Below are positions 17,823 through 26,662 of a DNA stretch of 64,000 nucleotides, piece by piece. The DNA lies in assembly GCF_000590475.1 (NCBI RefSeq), contig NZ_CP007441.1:3354660-3418659 (forward strand), given 5' to 3'. A program made the position numbers and the translations under genes. The notes beneath the pieces were generated by a model. It saw only the letters and a list, made by a program, of their open reading frames with translations. It did no database searches and was not told the origin of the DNA. The number at the start of each line of letters is the position of its first letter. Position 1 is the stretch's first letter. The DNA is from Stutzerimonas stutzeri. Lineage in GTDB: Bacteria; Pseudomonadota; Gammaproteobacteria; Pseudomonadales; Pseudomonadaceae.

Positions 17823-18944
17823 TTATTTGCGGCGCAAAATCACACTACCGATTGAGTAACCGGCACCGAACGAGCTGAGCACGCCGAGGCTGCCAGCCGA
17901 TAGGTCGTCCTGATGTTTGTGAAAGGCAATTACCGAACCGGCCGAACTGGTGTTGGCGTAGGTATCGAGAATCACCGGCGCCTCTTCCGGGCTGGCGTCG
18001 CGGCCCAGCAGTTTGCGCACGATGAGTTGGTTCATATTGAGGTTGGCCTGGTGCAACCAGAAGCGCTTGACCGAGCTCACCTCGATATCGTTCTCCTTCA
18101 GATGGTCACCGATCAGCTCGGCCACCATCGGGCAGACTTCCTTGAACACCTTGCGGCCCTCCTGGACGAACAGCTTGTCCGGGTTGGTCATATATTCCTC
18201 GGCGGTGCGATTGAGGAAGCCGAAATTGTTGCGGATGTTGTTGGAAAACTCAGTCACCAGACGGGTGCTGACGATGTCCCACTGATGGCCGGAAGTCGCC
18301 AGATCGGCGCGTTCGACAATCACCGCGGTGCACGCGTCGCCGAAGATGAAGTGGCTGTCGCGGTCGCGGAAGTTCATATGGCCGGTGCAGATTTCCGGAT
18401 TGACCATCAGGATTGCCCGTGCTTGCCCCAGCTGCACCGAATTGGCCGCATTCTGGATACCGAAGGTGGCCGAGGAGCAGGCCACGTTCATGTCGAAACC
18501 GAAGCCCTTGATGCCCAGTGCCGCCTGCACTTCGATGGCGATCGCCGGATAGGCGCGCTGCAGGTTGGAACAGGCGACGATGACGCCGTCGATATCGGCG
18601 GCCGTCTTGCCTGCGCGCGCCAGTGCCTGCTCGGCCGACTTGACCGACATCTCGCAGAGGATCGACCACTCGTCATTGCCGCGCTCGGGAATGCGCGGAA
18701 CCATGCGGTCCGGGTCGAGAATGCCTGCCTTGTCGGTGACGAAACGGCTCTTGATACCCGAAGCCTTCTCGATGAAGGCGGAGCTGGATTCCGGTACCGG
18801 CTGCACTTCGCCCGCCTCGATGGCGGCGGCGTGTTCGGCGTTGAAGCGACTGGCGTAGGTGTTGAATGACTCGACCAGTTCGTCGTTGGAAATGCTGTAG
18901 GCAGGGGTATAAAGGCCGGTACCGCTGATGACGACGTTATGCAC
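17823..18944 (-). CDS. beta-ketoacyl-ACP synthase III, PA3286-like (FabH2)
   Basis: A 373-residue thiolase-fold enzyme. The catalytic Cys is about residue 156 in DMNVACSSATFG, the His lies in FWLHQANLNM and the Asn in DTYANTSSAGS. Length and sequence (HNVVISGTGLYTP..SISNDELVESFN) match P. aeruginosa PA3286, shown to condense octanoyl-CoA from beta-oxidation with malonyl-ACP, feeding fatty-acid synthesis. I chose GTG 18944, because AGAGGAA sits 6 bp upstream and the family begins there; an ATG 15 codons earlier would overlap this site. It is convergent with the porin and divergent from the 176-residue gene. fadD1/fadD2 lie 40 kb away. Confidence 0.9.
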   Translation of the reverse strand: MHNVVISGTGLYTPAYSISNDELVESFNTYASRFNAEHAAAIEAGEVQPVPESSSAFIEKASGIKSRFVTDKAGILDPDRMVPRIPERGNDEWSILCEMSVKSAEQALARAGKTAADIDGVIVACSNLQRAYPAIAIEVQAALGIKGFGFDMNVACSSATFGIQNAANSVQLGQARAILMVNPEICTGHMNFRDRDSHFIFGDACTAVIVERADLATSGHQWDIVSTRLVTEFSNNIRNNFGFLNRTAEEYMTNPDKLFVQEGRKVFKEVCPMVAELIGDHLKENDIEVSSVKRFWLHQANLNMNQLIVRKLLGRDASPEEAPVILDTYANTSSAGSVIAFHKHQDDLSAGSLGVLSSFGAGYSIGSVILRRK

Positions 18945-19266
18945 AGTCGTTCCTCTTGAATATTGGCTGATCGTTTTCTGGCGCCGCAACGGAGCGAGGC
19001 CGGTCAGCGCCGTTCGCCATCGTTCATGCCGCGTCTGTCTATATGGCGGCTATTGTGCACGAAAACCCGACAGATTCAGCAGCTGGGTATTGAAATGCAG
19101 ACAAAACAGATCACAAGACTGCAAACGACACACCCACGCCAAGGCGGCCGGCAAATCGGGGGCTGGACGCGATCCGCCCCGGATACCCGCACGCGAATCG
19201 TGGCGCACCATCCGACAATGATCGGCTTTCAGCTATTCTTGCGATCTCAACACACAGGATCACCCG
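18945..19266. other. divergent intergenic region, FabH-like gene / 176-residue gene
   Basis: 322 bp between two divergent starts, so it should hold both promoters. AT-richer patches occur at about 19070-19125 and 19220-19245, but no -35/-10 pair, operator repeat or RNA element is distinct enough to place. Confidence 0.4.
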
Positions 19267-19797
19267 ATGAAAGACCCACTCGCCGAACTGATCCGTCTGA
19301 TCAGCTCGGGATGCATGAGCGACGATGAGATCAACCGGCTTGCTGACGAAGCGGCTCAAGCCTATGCCGATCCTCAGGCCTTTCTGCAGGCCAACCCGGA
19401 CATCATCTACGACGATGACTTTCCCATTCCGCTGGGCGAATGGATGATCGTCGGCAGCCTGCCGGACACCGTGCTGTTCCAGGCCGATGATTACCAGGCG
19501 CTGTTCGAGCAGATCGTCGGATCGTTCGGCCCGGACGTGAATTTCGTCCTCAAGCCCAAGCAGTTGGCGAAAACCGAGCCGCTGAAAGCGCTCAACCGCA
19601 TTCAGACTCAACTCAGCAGCCTCTACCCGGAAAAAGGCGGCTATGTGCTGGTGGATTTCAGCGAGCCGCTGGATGACGAGCTGCAAGCGGTGCTCGTGTA
19701 CACCACTGACATCGAGCGAGTAATGGCTCTGGCAGTTGACGTAGGCATCTATGCCGCGCCGGCGCTTGCCGCGTTACAAGCAGAAAGCGAAGACTGA
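19267..19797 (+). CDS. conserved hypothetical protein, 176 residues
   Basis: A soluble acidic protein. The N-terminus (KDPLAELIRLISSGCMSDDEINRLADEAAQAYADPQAFLQANPD) is helical, followed by a mixed alpha/beta part with PIPLGEWMIVGSLPDTVLFQADDYQALFEQI and YVLVDFSEPLDDELQAVLVYTTDIERVMALA. No signal peptide, membrane segment or known catalytic motif is visible. Two Asp/Glu-rich strands suggest a folded domain, but I do not recognise the family. The gene ends 1 bp before the convergent DUF3820-type gene. Confidence 0.72.
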   Translation: MKDPLAELIRLISSGCMSDDEINRLADEAAQAYADPQAFLQANPDIIYDDDFPIPLGEWMIVGSLPDTVLFQADDYQALFEQIVGSFGPDVNFVLKPKQLAKTEPLKALNRIQTQLSSLYPEKGGYVLVDFSEPLDDELQAVLVYTTDIERVMALAVDVGIYAAPALAALQAESED

Positions 19798-19798
19798 C

Positions 19799-20011
19799 TC
19801 AGCGCCGGCGCAACGGCTCCAGCAGCCCGGAGAGGCCGTTGTGATCGATTTCCTGCATCAGCGCCAGCAACTGCCCAATCTCCCCGGGCGGAAAGCCGAC
19901 CCGAGCGAACCAGTTCAGATAATTGCCCGGCAGATCGGCAATCAGGCGGCCCTTGTACTTGCCGTAGGGCATCGTCTGGGTTACCAGGCGTTCGAGGTCC
20001 TCAGGTTTCAT
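19799..20011 (-). CDS. DUF3820 / QSregVF_b family small protein
   Basis: A 70-residue protein with the family pattern MPYGKYKGRLIADLPGNYLNWFARVGFPPGEIGQLLALMQEIDHNGL: the PxGKYKG..i.dlP..YL.W......p.G.lg..l...yei.hNgL signature of PF12843. The Pfam name refers to a putative quorum-sensing-regulated virulence factor, but no mechanism is established. The stop lies 1 bp from that of the convergent 176-residue gene. The length is full for the family. Confidence 0.85.
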   Translation of the reverse strand: MKPEDLERLVTQTMPYGKYKGRLIADLPGNYLNWFARVGFPPGEIGQLLALMQEIDHNGLSGLLEPLRRR

Positions 20012-20208
20012 GGCAGATCCAGGCGGTGGTTCGGGCGGCAGATACTGCCATAGCTCACATGGACGGACACGCTCACCGCGTTTCTCTTTCGCACATTCGC
20101 ACTGCCTATCGGTCGGATAGAAATGCAGTTACCGGAGCATGCGCACCGCTTTGGCAGAATGAGCGCGCTGACGCAGCTGTATCAAAATCACGAAAGCCGA
20201 GGACAAGA

Positions 20209-20742
20209 ATGACGGATCAACCGAACACCAGGCCCGAGCTGGACGACGCTGCATTGGCCTTCGCCGAAGGGGTATTCGAAAGCACGCGTAAGGGCGATGC
20301 CTCACGACTGGCCGACCTGCTCGGACGCGGCTTGCCCGCCAACATCCGCAACCACAATGGTGACAGCTTGCTGATGCTCGCCAGCTATCACGGCCATCTG
20401 GACGCCTCGCGAGTATTGCTTGAGCACGGTGCCGACCCCCAGTTGTGCAACGACAAGGGCCAGAGTCCCCTGGCCGGAGCTGCTTTCAAGGGCAACCTGG
20501 AAATGACTCGACTGCTGCTCGATCATGGCGCCAATGTCGAAAGCGCTTCGCCCGATGGCAAAACTGCGCTGATGATGGCTGCCATGTTCAACCGCAGCGA
20601 AATTGTGGAGTTATTGTTGGCGCGCGGTGCGGACTTGACTCGCTCCGACGTGAACGGCATGACCGCCTTGGCAGCGGCACAAGCCATGGGCGCGCAGGAT
20701 ACGCCCCGGTTGCTCGCCGACGCGCTGGCCACGCGATGCTGA
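20209..20742 (+). CDS. ankyrin repeat protein
   Basis: A 177-residue soluble protein. After an acidic helix (ALAFAEGVFESTRKGDASRLADLLGRG) there are three clear ankyrin repeats: NGDSLLMLASYHGHLDASRVLLEHGADP, KGQSPLAGAAFKGNLEMTRLLLDHGANV and DGKTALMMAAMFNRSEIVELLLARGADL, with a degenerate capping repeat at the end. Ankyrin repeats bind proteins; the partner is unknown. Pseudomonas AnkB next to catalase is a relative in style, but there is no catalase here. ATG 20209 follows GAGGACAAG; the longer frame upstream lacks a ribosome site. Confidence 0.88.
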   Translation: MTDQPNTRPELDDAALAFAEGVFESTRKGDASRLADLLGRGLPANIRNHNGDSLLMLASYHGHLDASRVLLEHGADPQLCNDKGQSPLAGAAFKGNLEMTRLLLDHGANVESASPDGKTALMMAAMFNRSEIVELLLARGADLTRSDVNGMTALAAAQAMGAQDTPRLLADALATRC

Positions 20743-21111
20743 TTTCGCTGAAAAGCACGTCGCTCTTTGGGCTGCCCGCAGCGTAGCGATGGCTGGTCGA
20801 ACGAGCGGATAGATTCCTTTGCCATATTGCACCTTGGCCCTGAGGCGTATCGGCCTGCCTTCCGACCAGACGAACGGGTTGCGTCCACGCAGCCCCCGTT
20901 CAGATGACGTCTGCATGCCCCATACCCGAAGCGCTCAAACACCGTTAACTCTGCGACCTCCGATCTTATTCGTAAGCCGAACAAACCGACGCTGTATTCA
21001 TTCGATGATTCCAATGAATCGACAGGGCCCAATGCGTATCGTAATAATCCTTTCATCGTGAATATGGATTGACCCACCCGGTCGATCCCCCGACGAAGGA
21101 TCGATCAAGCC
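20743..21111. other. gene-free stretch upstream of the periplasmic binding protein
   Basis: 369 bp without a convincing gene: short frames on both strands lack ribosome sites and codon bias. It contains a 7-bp inverted repeat ATTCATT / AATGAAT (20996-21019) about 95 bp before the next start, listed separately, and an AT-richer patch at 20960-21060 that probably carries the promoter of the binding-protein gene. Confidence 0.4.
20996..21019. promoter_or_regulatory. inverted repeat, possible operator
   Basis: ATTCATT at 20996-21002 and AATGAAT at 21013-21019 are perfect inverted arms 10 bases apart, giving a 17-base centre-to-centre geometry usual for dimeric regulators. It lies in the AT-rich leader of the binding-protein gene. 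No regulator is encoded next to it, so the assignment is weak. Confidence 0.25.
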
Positions 21112-21843
21112 ATGCGCGCTCTGGCCCTTGCGGTGTCTTTTCTGATTCCTAGCGTCGCGGCGTTTGCGGAGCAGGCGCCCTTGCGGTTCTCAATCAGCGA
21201 CAGTTCAACCATGCCGATGATCAGCTTCGACAACGGTCAGCCTAACGGGGGCATTCTCCACGAACTTCACCGAAGCATTGCTGAGAAACTGGGACGAAAA
21301 GCCGAACAGCAAGTAGTTTCGCGCACACGCGTCCAGTCGCTATTGGTCAATGGCGAGGTTGACGTGAACTGTTATACGAATCCTGCCTGGCTTGCGATTG
21401 AACTCCCGAACTACCGTTGGAGTGTCCCCTTCATGGCTCAACAAACCGTGCTGGTGGCGCGAGCTGAGACCACTGCCACTGATCTGGCGCACCTGCATGG
21501 CGAACGGATAGGCACAGTCCTGGGCTTTTATTATCCGGACGTGGACGCGCTGTTTCTCAACGGAACACTGACCCGCGACGACGCTCGAACCGAGTATCAG
21601 GGCTTGATGAAGCTCGAGGCTGGCCGTATACGCTACGCCGTGAGCACACAGGTCGCGGTCGATTGGTTCAATCGAAACCGGCCAGAAAACACCAGGTTGA
21701 AGACCGTTGACCAAATCAACGAGTTTTCGGTCCACTGCGTCGTTCGCGATGAGCCAGACGTGCCCGCCGCGGAAATACTGAATGCGATGCAAGAACTGAA
21801 GAAGGCTGGCACCTTCGACGCGATTTTGTCGAGGTACCGCTGA
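21112..21843 (+). CDS. periplasmic solute-binding protein, family 3-like
   Basis: A 243-residue protein with a signal peptide (MRALALAVSFLIPSVAAFAEQ, cleavage near 19). The mature part has the type-2 periplasmic binding fold: PLRFSISDSSTMPMISFDNGQPNGGILHELHRSIAEKLGRKAEQQ, then VQSLLVNGEVDVNCYTNPAWL. Family-3 proteins usually feed amino-acid ABC transporters, but no permease or ATPase gene is nearby, and proteins of this lone type in Pseudomonas are often of unknown ligand. It is followed by an MFS gene on the same strand 170 bp later. Confidence 0.8.
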   Translation: MRALALAVSFLIPSVAAFAEQAPLRFSISDSSTMPMISFDNGQPNGGILHELHRSIAEKLGRKAEQQVVSRTRVQSLLVNGEVDVNCYTNPAWLAIELPNYRWSVPFMAQQTVLVARAETTATDLAHLHGERIGTVLGFYYPDVDALFLNGTLTRDDARTEYQGLMKLEAGRIRYAVSTQVAVDWFNRNRPENTRLKTVDQINEFSVHCVVRDEPDVPAAEILNAMQELKKAGTFDAILSRYR

Positions 21844-22013
21844 CCTCGGTTATTGCATGCATTGGCAGCCGCAACATTCAACCAGCTCGTATGGCACGAA
21901 CTAGGCGGCGCATCAGCTGCCTACCTAGTCGAAAATCAATCGCTCCAGCATCAGCTCCGCCTACTCGAACCGAGCGGCGCGTCTGTTACGCAAACCATTT
22001 CTTAGAGGCACCA

Positions 22014-23237
22014 ATGATCCAAGTGAATGCCACAGGCAAGCCGATACTTTCGGCGCGCGCGATCCTGTTGATAGAACTGGCCTTGGCCATGGGTGGTTTT
22101 GCCATCGGCACGGGAGAGTTCGCCATCATGGGGCTGATGCCCAACGTCGCGCAGGGGCTGGGCATCAGCGAGCCGCAGGTCGGCCACGTGATCAGCACCT
22201 ACGCGCTGGGGGTGGTGGTCGGTGCGCCGCTGCTGGCGATCCTCGGCTCGCGGCTGTTCCGCCGGCATCTGCTGTTGCTGCTGATGAGCTTCTTCGCGCT
22301 GGGTAATTTCGCCAGCGCCATGGCTCCGGACTATCAATCGTTGATGGTGTTCCGCTTCATCGCCGGGCTGCCCCACGGCGCCTATTTCGGCGTTGCGATG
22401 CTGGTCGCTGCATCAATGGTCGCACCGGATCAACGTGCCAAAGCGGTCAGCCGAGTGCTGGCCGGGCTGACCATCGCCATGCTGATCGGCAACCCCATCG
22501 CGACGTGGCTGGGGCAGTGGCTGAGCTGGCGTTGGGCGTTCGGCCTGGTGGGGCTCATCGCGCTGCTGACGGTGCTGCTGGTGGCCATCTTCCTGCCTCT
22601 TGACCGCAGCGAGCCACGTAACAACCCGATGCGCGAACTGCGCGATTTCAATCGCAAACCGGTGTGGCTGGCGCTGGCCATCAGCTCGATCGGCTTTGCC
22701 GGCATGTTCTGCGTATTCAGTTACCTGGCGCCGACCCTGCTGGAGGTTACCGGCGTCAGCGAATACTGGATTCCGGTGGGCCTGGCGGCCTTCGGCCTGG
22801 GTGGTATCGTCGGCAATATCTTCGGCGGCTGGCTATTCGACAAGCTGCGCTTCAAAGCAATCGCCTGGCTATTGCTCTGGAGCATTTTCGTCCTGCTGGT
22901 ATTCCCCTTCGCCACCCATTCACTGTGGACCATCCTGCCGGCGGCCTTCGCGGTGGGCACCATGGTCTCGCTGTCGCCCGCGCTGCAGACGCACCTGATG
23001 GACGTTGCCGCCGATGCGCAGACGCTGGCCGCAGCCTCCAACCATTCGGCATTCAACGTTGCCAACGCGCTCGGCCCGTGGCTTGGCGGGGTGGCCATCA
23101 GCGCGGGTCTGGGCTGGACCTCTACCGGCTACATCGGCGCCGCGACCGGTGCCGTCGGCCTGCTGGTGTTCTGGTGGGCCTGGACGTCGCGCGAAGAAGG
23201 TGAAGAGAACCCAAATACAGCCATCACCTGCGATTGA
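22014..23237 (+). CDS. MFS transporter, AraJ-like (DHA1 family)
   Basis: A 407-residue drug/sugar-efflux-like carrier with 12 hydrophobic segments. Markers are ELALAMGGFAIGTGEFAIMGLMPNVA (the G-T-x-E-F motif of AraJ/YdhP-like DHA1 exporters), the RxxR loop SRLFRRHLLLLLM and FRFIAGLPHGAYFGVAMLVAASMV (motif C region). It probably exports small molecules such as sugars or drugs; the substrate is unknown. ATG 22014 has AGAGG 7 bp upstream; the frame continues 41 codons further but without family similarity. A hairpin repeat follows the stop. Confidence 0.9.
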   Translation: MIQVNATGKPILSARAILLIELALAMGGFAIGTGEFAIMGLMPNVAQGLGISEPQVGHVISTYALGVVVGAPLLAILGSRLFRRHLLLLLMSFFALGNFASAMAPDYQSLMVFRFIAGLPHGAYFGVAMLVAASMVAPDQRAKAVSRVLAGLTIAMLIGNPIATWLGQWLSWRWAFGLVGLIALLTVLLVAIFLPLDRSEPRNNPMRELRDFNRKPVWLALAISSIGFAGMFCVFSYLAPTLLEVTGVSEYWIPVGLAAFGLGGIVGNIFGGWLFDKLRFKAIAWLLLWSIFVLLVFPFATHSLWTILPAAFAVGTMVSLSPALQTHLMDVAADAQTLAAASNHSAFNVANALGPWLGGVAISAGLGWTSTGYIGAATGAVGLLVFWWAWTSREEGEENPNTAITCD

Positions 23238-23251
23238 GTATCTGAACCAGT

Positions 23252-23285
23252 GTGGGATGGGTCGAGTTTGCGTTACCCATCCCAC
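23252..23285. repeat. dispersed-type hairpin repeat after MFS gene
   Basis: GTGGGATGGGT (23252-23262) and ACCCATCCCAC (23275-23285) form an 11-bp perfect stem around a 12-base loop, 15 bp after the MFS stop. The form GGATGGGT..loop..ACCCATCC resembles the dispersed intergenic hairpins common in Pseudomonas and Stutzerimonas. It may also act as a Rho-linked or processing hairpin; there is no U-tract. Confidence 0.45.
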
Positions 23286-23481
23286 GAAGCATCGCTGAAC
23301 AGCCGCGACCGATACCAATCAGTCCGTTTCGTCGTAGAGGTGCAACGTCCTGACGGTCAAACCACAACATCGGCCAATTCCCCTGCTTTCAACTGCATCG
23401 CTAAGCGCTTTTCGTAGGTACGCGAATGATGGCGGTCCTCAGGCACGTGAGGATCAACGGGCGTGAACCGCTTTTTCTGCT

Positions 23482-23517
23482 GTCGTCCGCGTCGTCCGCG
23501 TCGTCCGCGTCGTCCGC
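23482..23517. repeat. 9-bp tandem repeat, four copies
   Basis: GTCGTCCGC is repeated four times without a mismatch (36 bp). Copy number of such short repeats can change by slippage. It lies just beyond the SIMPL gene stop and so should not alter its protein. Confidence 0.9.
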
Positions 23518-23543
23518 ACTCCAGCCTTGGGCCTGTGTAGCAG

Positions 23544-24269
23544 CTACTGCAAGGCGTATTCGAAAGTACTGACCACCCGCAGGCGCTTGCCTGGCGTACG
23601 ACCGGTGTCCATATCGCTGCCGTCGTCGTCGAGCACGCGGATCACGCCCTGGTTGGCGTTTTTTAGTTCGCCCAGCCGTGCGCCAGCGTCTTCGGCGAAC
23701 TTGGTTGCCTGCTCGCGAGCGTTGCGCGTGGCGTCTTCCAGCAAGGCCGGCTTGAGGTCGTTGAAGCCGCGCAGCTGATAACGCGGCCCGCTGACGCCGT
23801 TCTGTTCGGTATCGAGCTGGATGCCGGCCTGGATCAGCGGATCGACACCGTTGGCAGCCTTGCCGACCGCCTCGACACGCGCCGACTTGACCAGTACCTG
23901 ACCGCTGCCGTTGAAGCGCATGGCGATCTCCTGCGGCGCCCATTCACGCGCCAACAGGTCTTGCACCTGCAACGGGCGCACCTCGATCTCGTCATCTTCG
24001 AAGCCTTGCTCGCGCAGGAAGGCGACCACCCGGCTGCGGTCCTCGGAGAGGTTCTGCTGAACGCTGGCGAAATCGTTGCCGGCGCGACGGAAGCCAACTG
24101 TCCAGACAGCAAAATCACTTTGTACGTCGCGCTCTGCCAGCCCTTTGACCGTTACCGAGCGATCGGCCATACGAAAACGCTCGACCCCCTGCCCCACCGA
24201 CCATCCTGCAAAAGCCACAGCGGCGGCAATCAACAGGGCGGGTAGCAAACCGATGCGTGCTGAAGTCAC
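23544..24269 (-). CDS. SIMPL domain (DUF541) protein
   Basis: A 241-residue periplasmic or membrane-anchored protein. Residues about 5-28 form one hydrophobic anchor or signal (ARIGLLPALLIAAAVAFAGWSVG). The SIMPL domain follows: DRSVTVKGLAERDVQSDFAVWTVGFRRAGND, then DEIEVRPLQVQDLL and DATRNAREQATKFAEDAGARLGELKNANQGVIRV. The family (E. coli YggE type) has been linked to lowering oxidative stress; the mechanism is unknown. I chose GTG 24269 because GGGAG lies 8 bp upstream and the hydrophobic segment begins there. It is divergent from the lipoprotein hydrolase. Confidence 0.87.
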   Translation of the reverse strand: MTSARIGLLPALLIAAAVAFAGWSVGQGVERFRMADRSVTVKGLAERDVQSDFAVWTVGFRRAGNDFASVQQNLSEDRSRVVAFLREQGFEDDEIEVRPLQVQDLLAREWAPQEIAMRFNGSGQVLVKSARVEAVGKAANGVDPLIQAGIQLDTEQNGVSGPRYQLRGFNDLKPALLEDATRNAREQATKFAEDAGARLGELKNANQGVIRVLDDDGSDMDTGRTPGKRLRVVSTFEYALQ

Positions 24270-24431
24270 GATGAAACTCCCGAAGTAGAGGAGCGCCAAT
24301 GGTACTCCCGGACACGCTGTTGGCGGACAGCGCAACGCTGCAATCTGTCGTAATGACTTCCCGTCGCTAACCGCTTGCACGTCCCGCCTGCCGAACGCTC
24401 AATGGGCGCCTATACGAGGTATTCCATCCGC

Positions 24432-25382
24432 ATGTCGAGACTGCCGTTTTTTCGCACCAGAGCCCGTGCCCTTGCTTCACTGTTCATCGCCACAATGCTG
24501 GCCGTCTTGCCGGTCGGCTGCTCGTTGCTGGAGCAGAAGGAGCGAGAGCTGGTGTTTCGTATCGAACCCGGTACTGCCAGTTGGTATCGCGGCCTGCCGA
24601 ACGAAGTTCAGGAGTTGGAGCTGAGCACACCAGCCTTCGGTGACAGCCAGAACATCCATGCCTGGTGGTGGCCAGCAAACCAGGCGGATGCGCCGGCACT
24701 GCTCTACCTGCATGGCTCGCGCTGGAACCTCACCGGCCATCTGTTCCGCCTCGAGCAGATCCGCTCGTTGGGGTTCTCGGTGCTGGCGATCGATTACCGC
24801 GGCTTTGGCCAGAGCCTTGGCGAGCTGCCGTCTGAAGCCAGCGTTTATGAAGACGCACGCATCGCCTGGGACCACCTGAAAACGCTCCAGCCTGACGCTG
24901 CCAAACGTTTGATTTACGGCCACTCGCTAGGCGGCGCGGTCGCGGTTGATCTCGCCGCCGAGCTGGGCCGTGACGCCGAGCGCCGTGGTGAAGCACCGGA
25001 GGCACGCGCGCTGATTATCGAGTCCACCTTTACCACGCTCGCCGACGTGGCCACGGAAGTCGCCGATACCGCCTGGCCGATCCGCTGGTTGATCTCACAG
25101 AAGTTTGATTCCATCGACAAGATCGACCAGGTCGGCATGCCGCTGCTGCTGGTACATGGCACTCGGGACCAGTACGTGCCAGCACGCTTCAGCGAAGAAC
25201 TGTACGCGGCTGCCCGGCAACCCAAGCAGCTGCTGCTGATCGAGGGCGGCAACCACAACAACGCCATGCGCATGGGCCGTCAGGCTTACACCGAGGCCAT
25301 CGAGCAATTGCTCCTGCAAGCACCGGATCGACACGCCAGCGGTGCCCCCTCACTTGCGGAGCGGCAGGACGCGAAGGGCTAA
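24432..25382 (+). CDS. alpha/beta hydrolase lipoprotein
   Basis: A 316-residue envelope hydrolase. The N-terminus is a lipoprotein signal with lipobox LPVGC (Cys30). The alpha/beta-hydrolase core has PALLYLHGSRWNLTGH (oxyanion loop), LAIDYRGFGQS, nucleophile Ser in YGHSLGGAV, acidic residue in LVHGTRDQYVP and His in EGGNHNNAM. This is the ABHD/Bem46-like pattern; the substrate is unknown. ATG 24432 places the hydrophobic segment correctly; an upstream start would add 19 residues that bury the signal. It converges on another hydrolase gene. Confidence 0.87.
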   Translation: MSRLPFFRTRARALASLFIATMLAVLPVGCSLLEQKERELVFRIEPGTASWYRGLPNEVQELELSTPAFGDSQNIHAWWWPANQADAPALLYLHGSRWNLTGHLFRLEQIRSLGFSVLAIDYRGFGQSLGELPSEASVYEDARIAWDHLKTLQPDAAKRLIYGHSLGGAVAVDLAAELGRDAERRGEAPEARALIIESTFTTLADVATEVADTAWPIRWLISQKFDSIDKIDQVGMPLLLVHGTRDQYVPARFSEELYAAARQPKQLLLIEGGNHNNAMRMGRQAYTEAIEQLLLQAPDRHASGAPSLAERQDAKG

Positions 25383-25393
25383 GGTTTCAAGCG

Positions 25394-25409
25394 TCGACAC
25401 GAGTGTCGA
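25394..25409. terminator. small hairpin between convergent hydrolase genes
   Basis: TCGACAC / GTGTCGA with two bases between, 11 bp after the stop at 25382. The stem is short and lacks a T-run, so it is at best a weak or Rho-aided stop for the upstream gene. Confidence 0.3.
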
Positions 25410-25472
25410 GTGGAACTGCAGCCAATGACCGGCTGTTTCAAGCCTGGACGGGTCGGCGTTCATGCTGCGCGT

Positions 25473-26378
25473 TCAGCAGACTTGGCGATTGGGCGTTTCG
25501 GCCGGCTCCGTCGTCCAGGGATTGCGGCCTTCATCAATCCAGACCACCGTCGCCTGCCAGAAGCTCTGCCGGTGACGCTCATGGAACAGATCGAAATGCC
25601 CGACACGCGCCAGGCCCAGATCGGCGGGGCTGAGCCGCACGTGCTCTTTGACGCTGTTACGGTAATAACTTAACCCCCTTTCTATGGCGGGCAAGGTGCC
25701 GTATTCGTCATCCGTCATGCTCACTGCGAGGATCGGCGCGCGGACCGCAGCGAAGCGTTGCACCACCTCGGCCCGCTCATGGAACGGATAGCTGCTCTCC
25801 AGGCGCGCCCGGCGAAACGCCCATTCCAGCGCCACTCCGGTCGGCAAGTCCTCCAGCCAGCCCAGCCGCCGCCCCGGAAAATATCCACACAGCGCTGTCA
25901 CCGCCGGCATGAGCAGGTGCCATCTGATATACATTTGCCAGCGCTGCGCCGCGGCGTAGTCCCGCCAATAGGCGTATTGCGCGCCGACGCTGAGAAAGCG
26001 GTCCACTTGCGGCGCGGCACGTGAAAAACCAGGTAGAAAGCCCCCAATGCTGTGCCCCACGGCCACCAGCAAGCCGTTCGGATCGCGCTCGCGCATCCAA
26101 CGCACGGCGGCATCGAAGTCATAATCACCCCAGTCACGCCAGCGAATACGGGAGCGACGCAGACTCGCCGGCCGCGATCCGCCGATACCGCGATAGTCGT
26201 AAGTCAGCACCGCATAGCCCTGCTCGCAGAGAAAACCGGCATACCGGGCGTAATAGCGTGCCAGCACACCGGTCGCGCTACTGATGATCACCGAACCACG
26301 TGCCTCGCCAGGTGGTTGCCAGAGCTGAGCGGCAAGCTGATAACCATCGCGGCATTGCAGAAGAATATTCTGTGTCAT
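25473..26378 (-). CDS. alpha/beta hydrolase
   Basis: A 301-residue cytoplasmic hydrolase (no signal). It has SVIISSATGVLARYYARYAGFLCEQGYAVLTYDYRGIGGS and nucleophile Ser in VAVGHSIGGFLPG; acid and His are likely in VSMTDDEYGT and RVGHFDLFHERHR. It belongs to the PIRSF037442-like 'serine aminopeptidase S33' group of esterases often annotated in Pseudomonas; the substrate is unknown. ATG 26378 fits the homologous N-terminus (TQNILLQCRDGYQLAAQLW); longer frames upstream are not supported. It is divergent from the response regulator. Confidence 0.82.
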   Translation of the reverse strand: MTQNILLQCRDGYQLAAQLWQPPGEARGSVIISSATGVLARYYARYAGFLCEQGYAVLTYDYRGIGGSRPASLRRSRIRWRDWGDYDFDAAVRWMRERDPNGLLVAVGHSIGGFLPGFSRAAPQVDRFLSVGAQYAYWRDYAAAQRWQMYIRWHLLMPAVTALCGYFPGRRLGWLEDLPTGVALEWAFRRARLESSYPFHERAEVVQRFAAVRAPILAVSMTDDEYGTLPAIERGLSYYRNSVKEHVRLSPADLGLARVGHFDLFHERHRQSFWQATVVWIDEGRNPWTTEPAETPNRQVC

Positions 26379-26662
26379 AGGGGTCGCCGATCCGTGAGGC
26401 TCTTGCAACATTGCCCACTCACGCCGATTTTGGCCAGCGCATTGGCGATAAAAGGCCGCGCGCCCTATCCCGTCGTTCAACACGAAGAGTGATGCCGAGT
26501 AAGCCCGTCGTTGCGGACGATGCTCTGCCGCAGACACGCCTGAGCGAAGCAGTGAGCGGTCGCGTTGCGCTTGTGGTCGTTGCTAGACTGCCGCGTCCGT
26601 CTTTATCCGCCCGGATGACATGCACGGGACGGCTACCACCCTTCTGCTATCTAAAGGATTTC

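Larger units (their letters stand above)
23238..23543. other. intergenic region with hairpin repeat and 9-bp tandem repeat
   Basis: 306 bp between convergent MFS and SIMPL genes. It holds the hairpin repeat at 23252-23285 and the four-copy 9-bp tandem repeat at 23482-23517, both listed separately. Short frames across the tandem repeat read as Asp-Asp-Ala or Ser-Ser-Ala runs, which are artefacts of the repeat rather than genes. Confidence 0.5.

Noticed and set aside
20523..21077. 184-codon minus-strand frame over the ankyrin gene end and its downstream gap
   Set aside because: It overlaps clear ankyrin repeats and lacks a start signal or similarity.
23401..23943. Minus-strand frame with Asp-Asp-Ala repeats
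   Set aside because: The repeats are the translated 9-bp tandem repeat; the rest overlaps the SIMPL gene in another frame.
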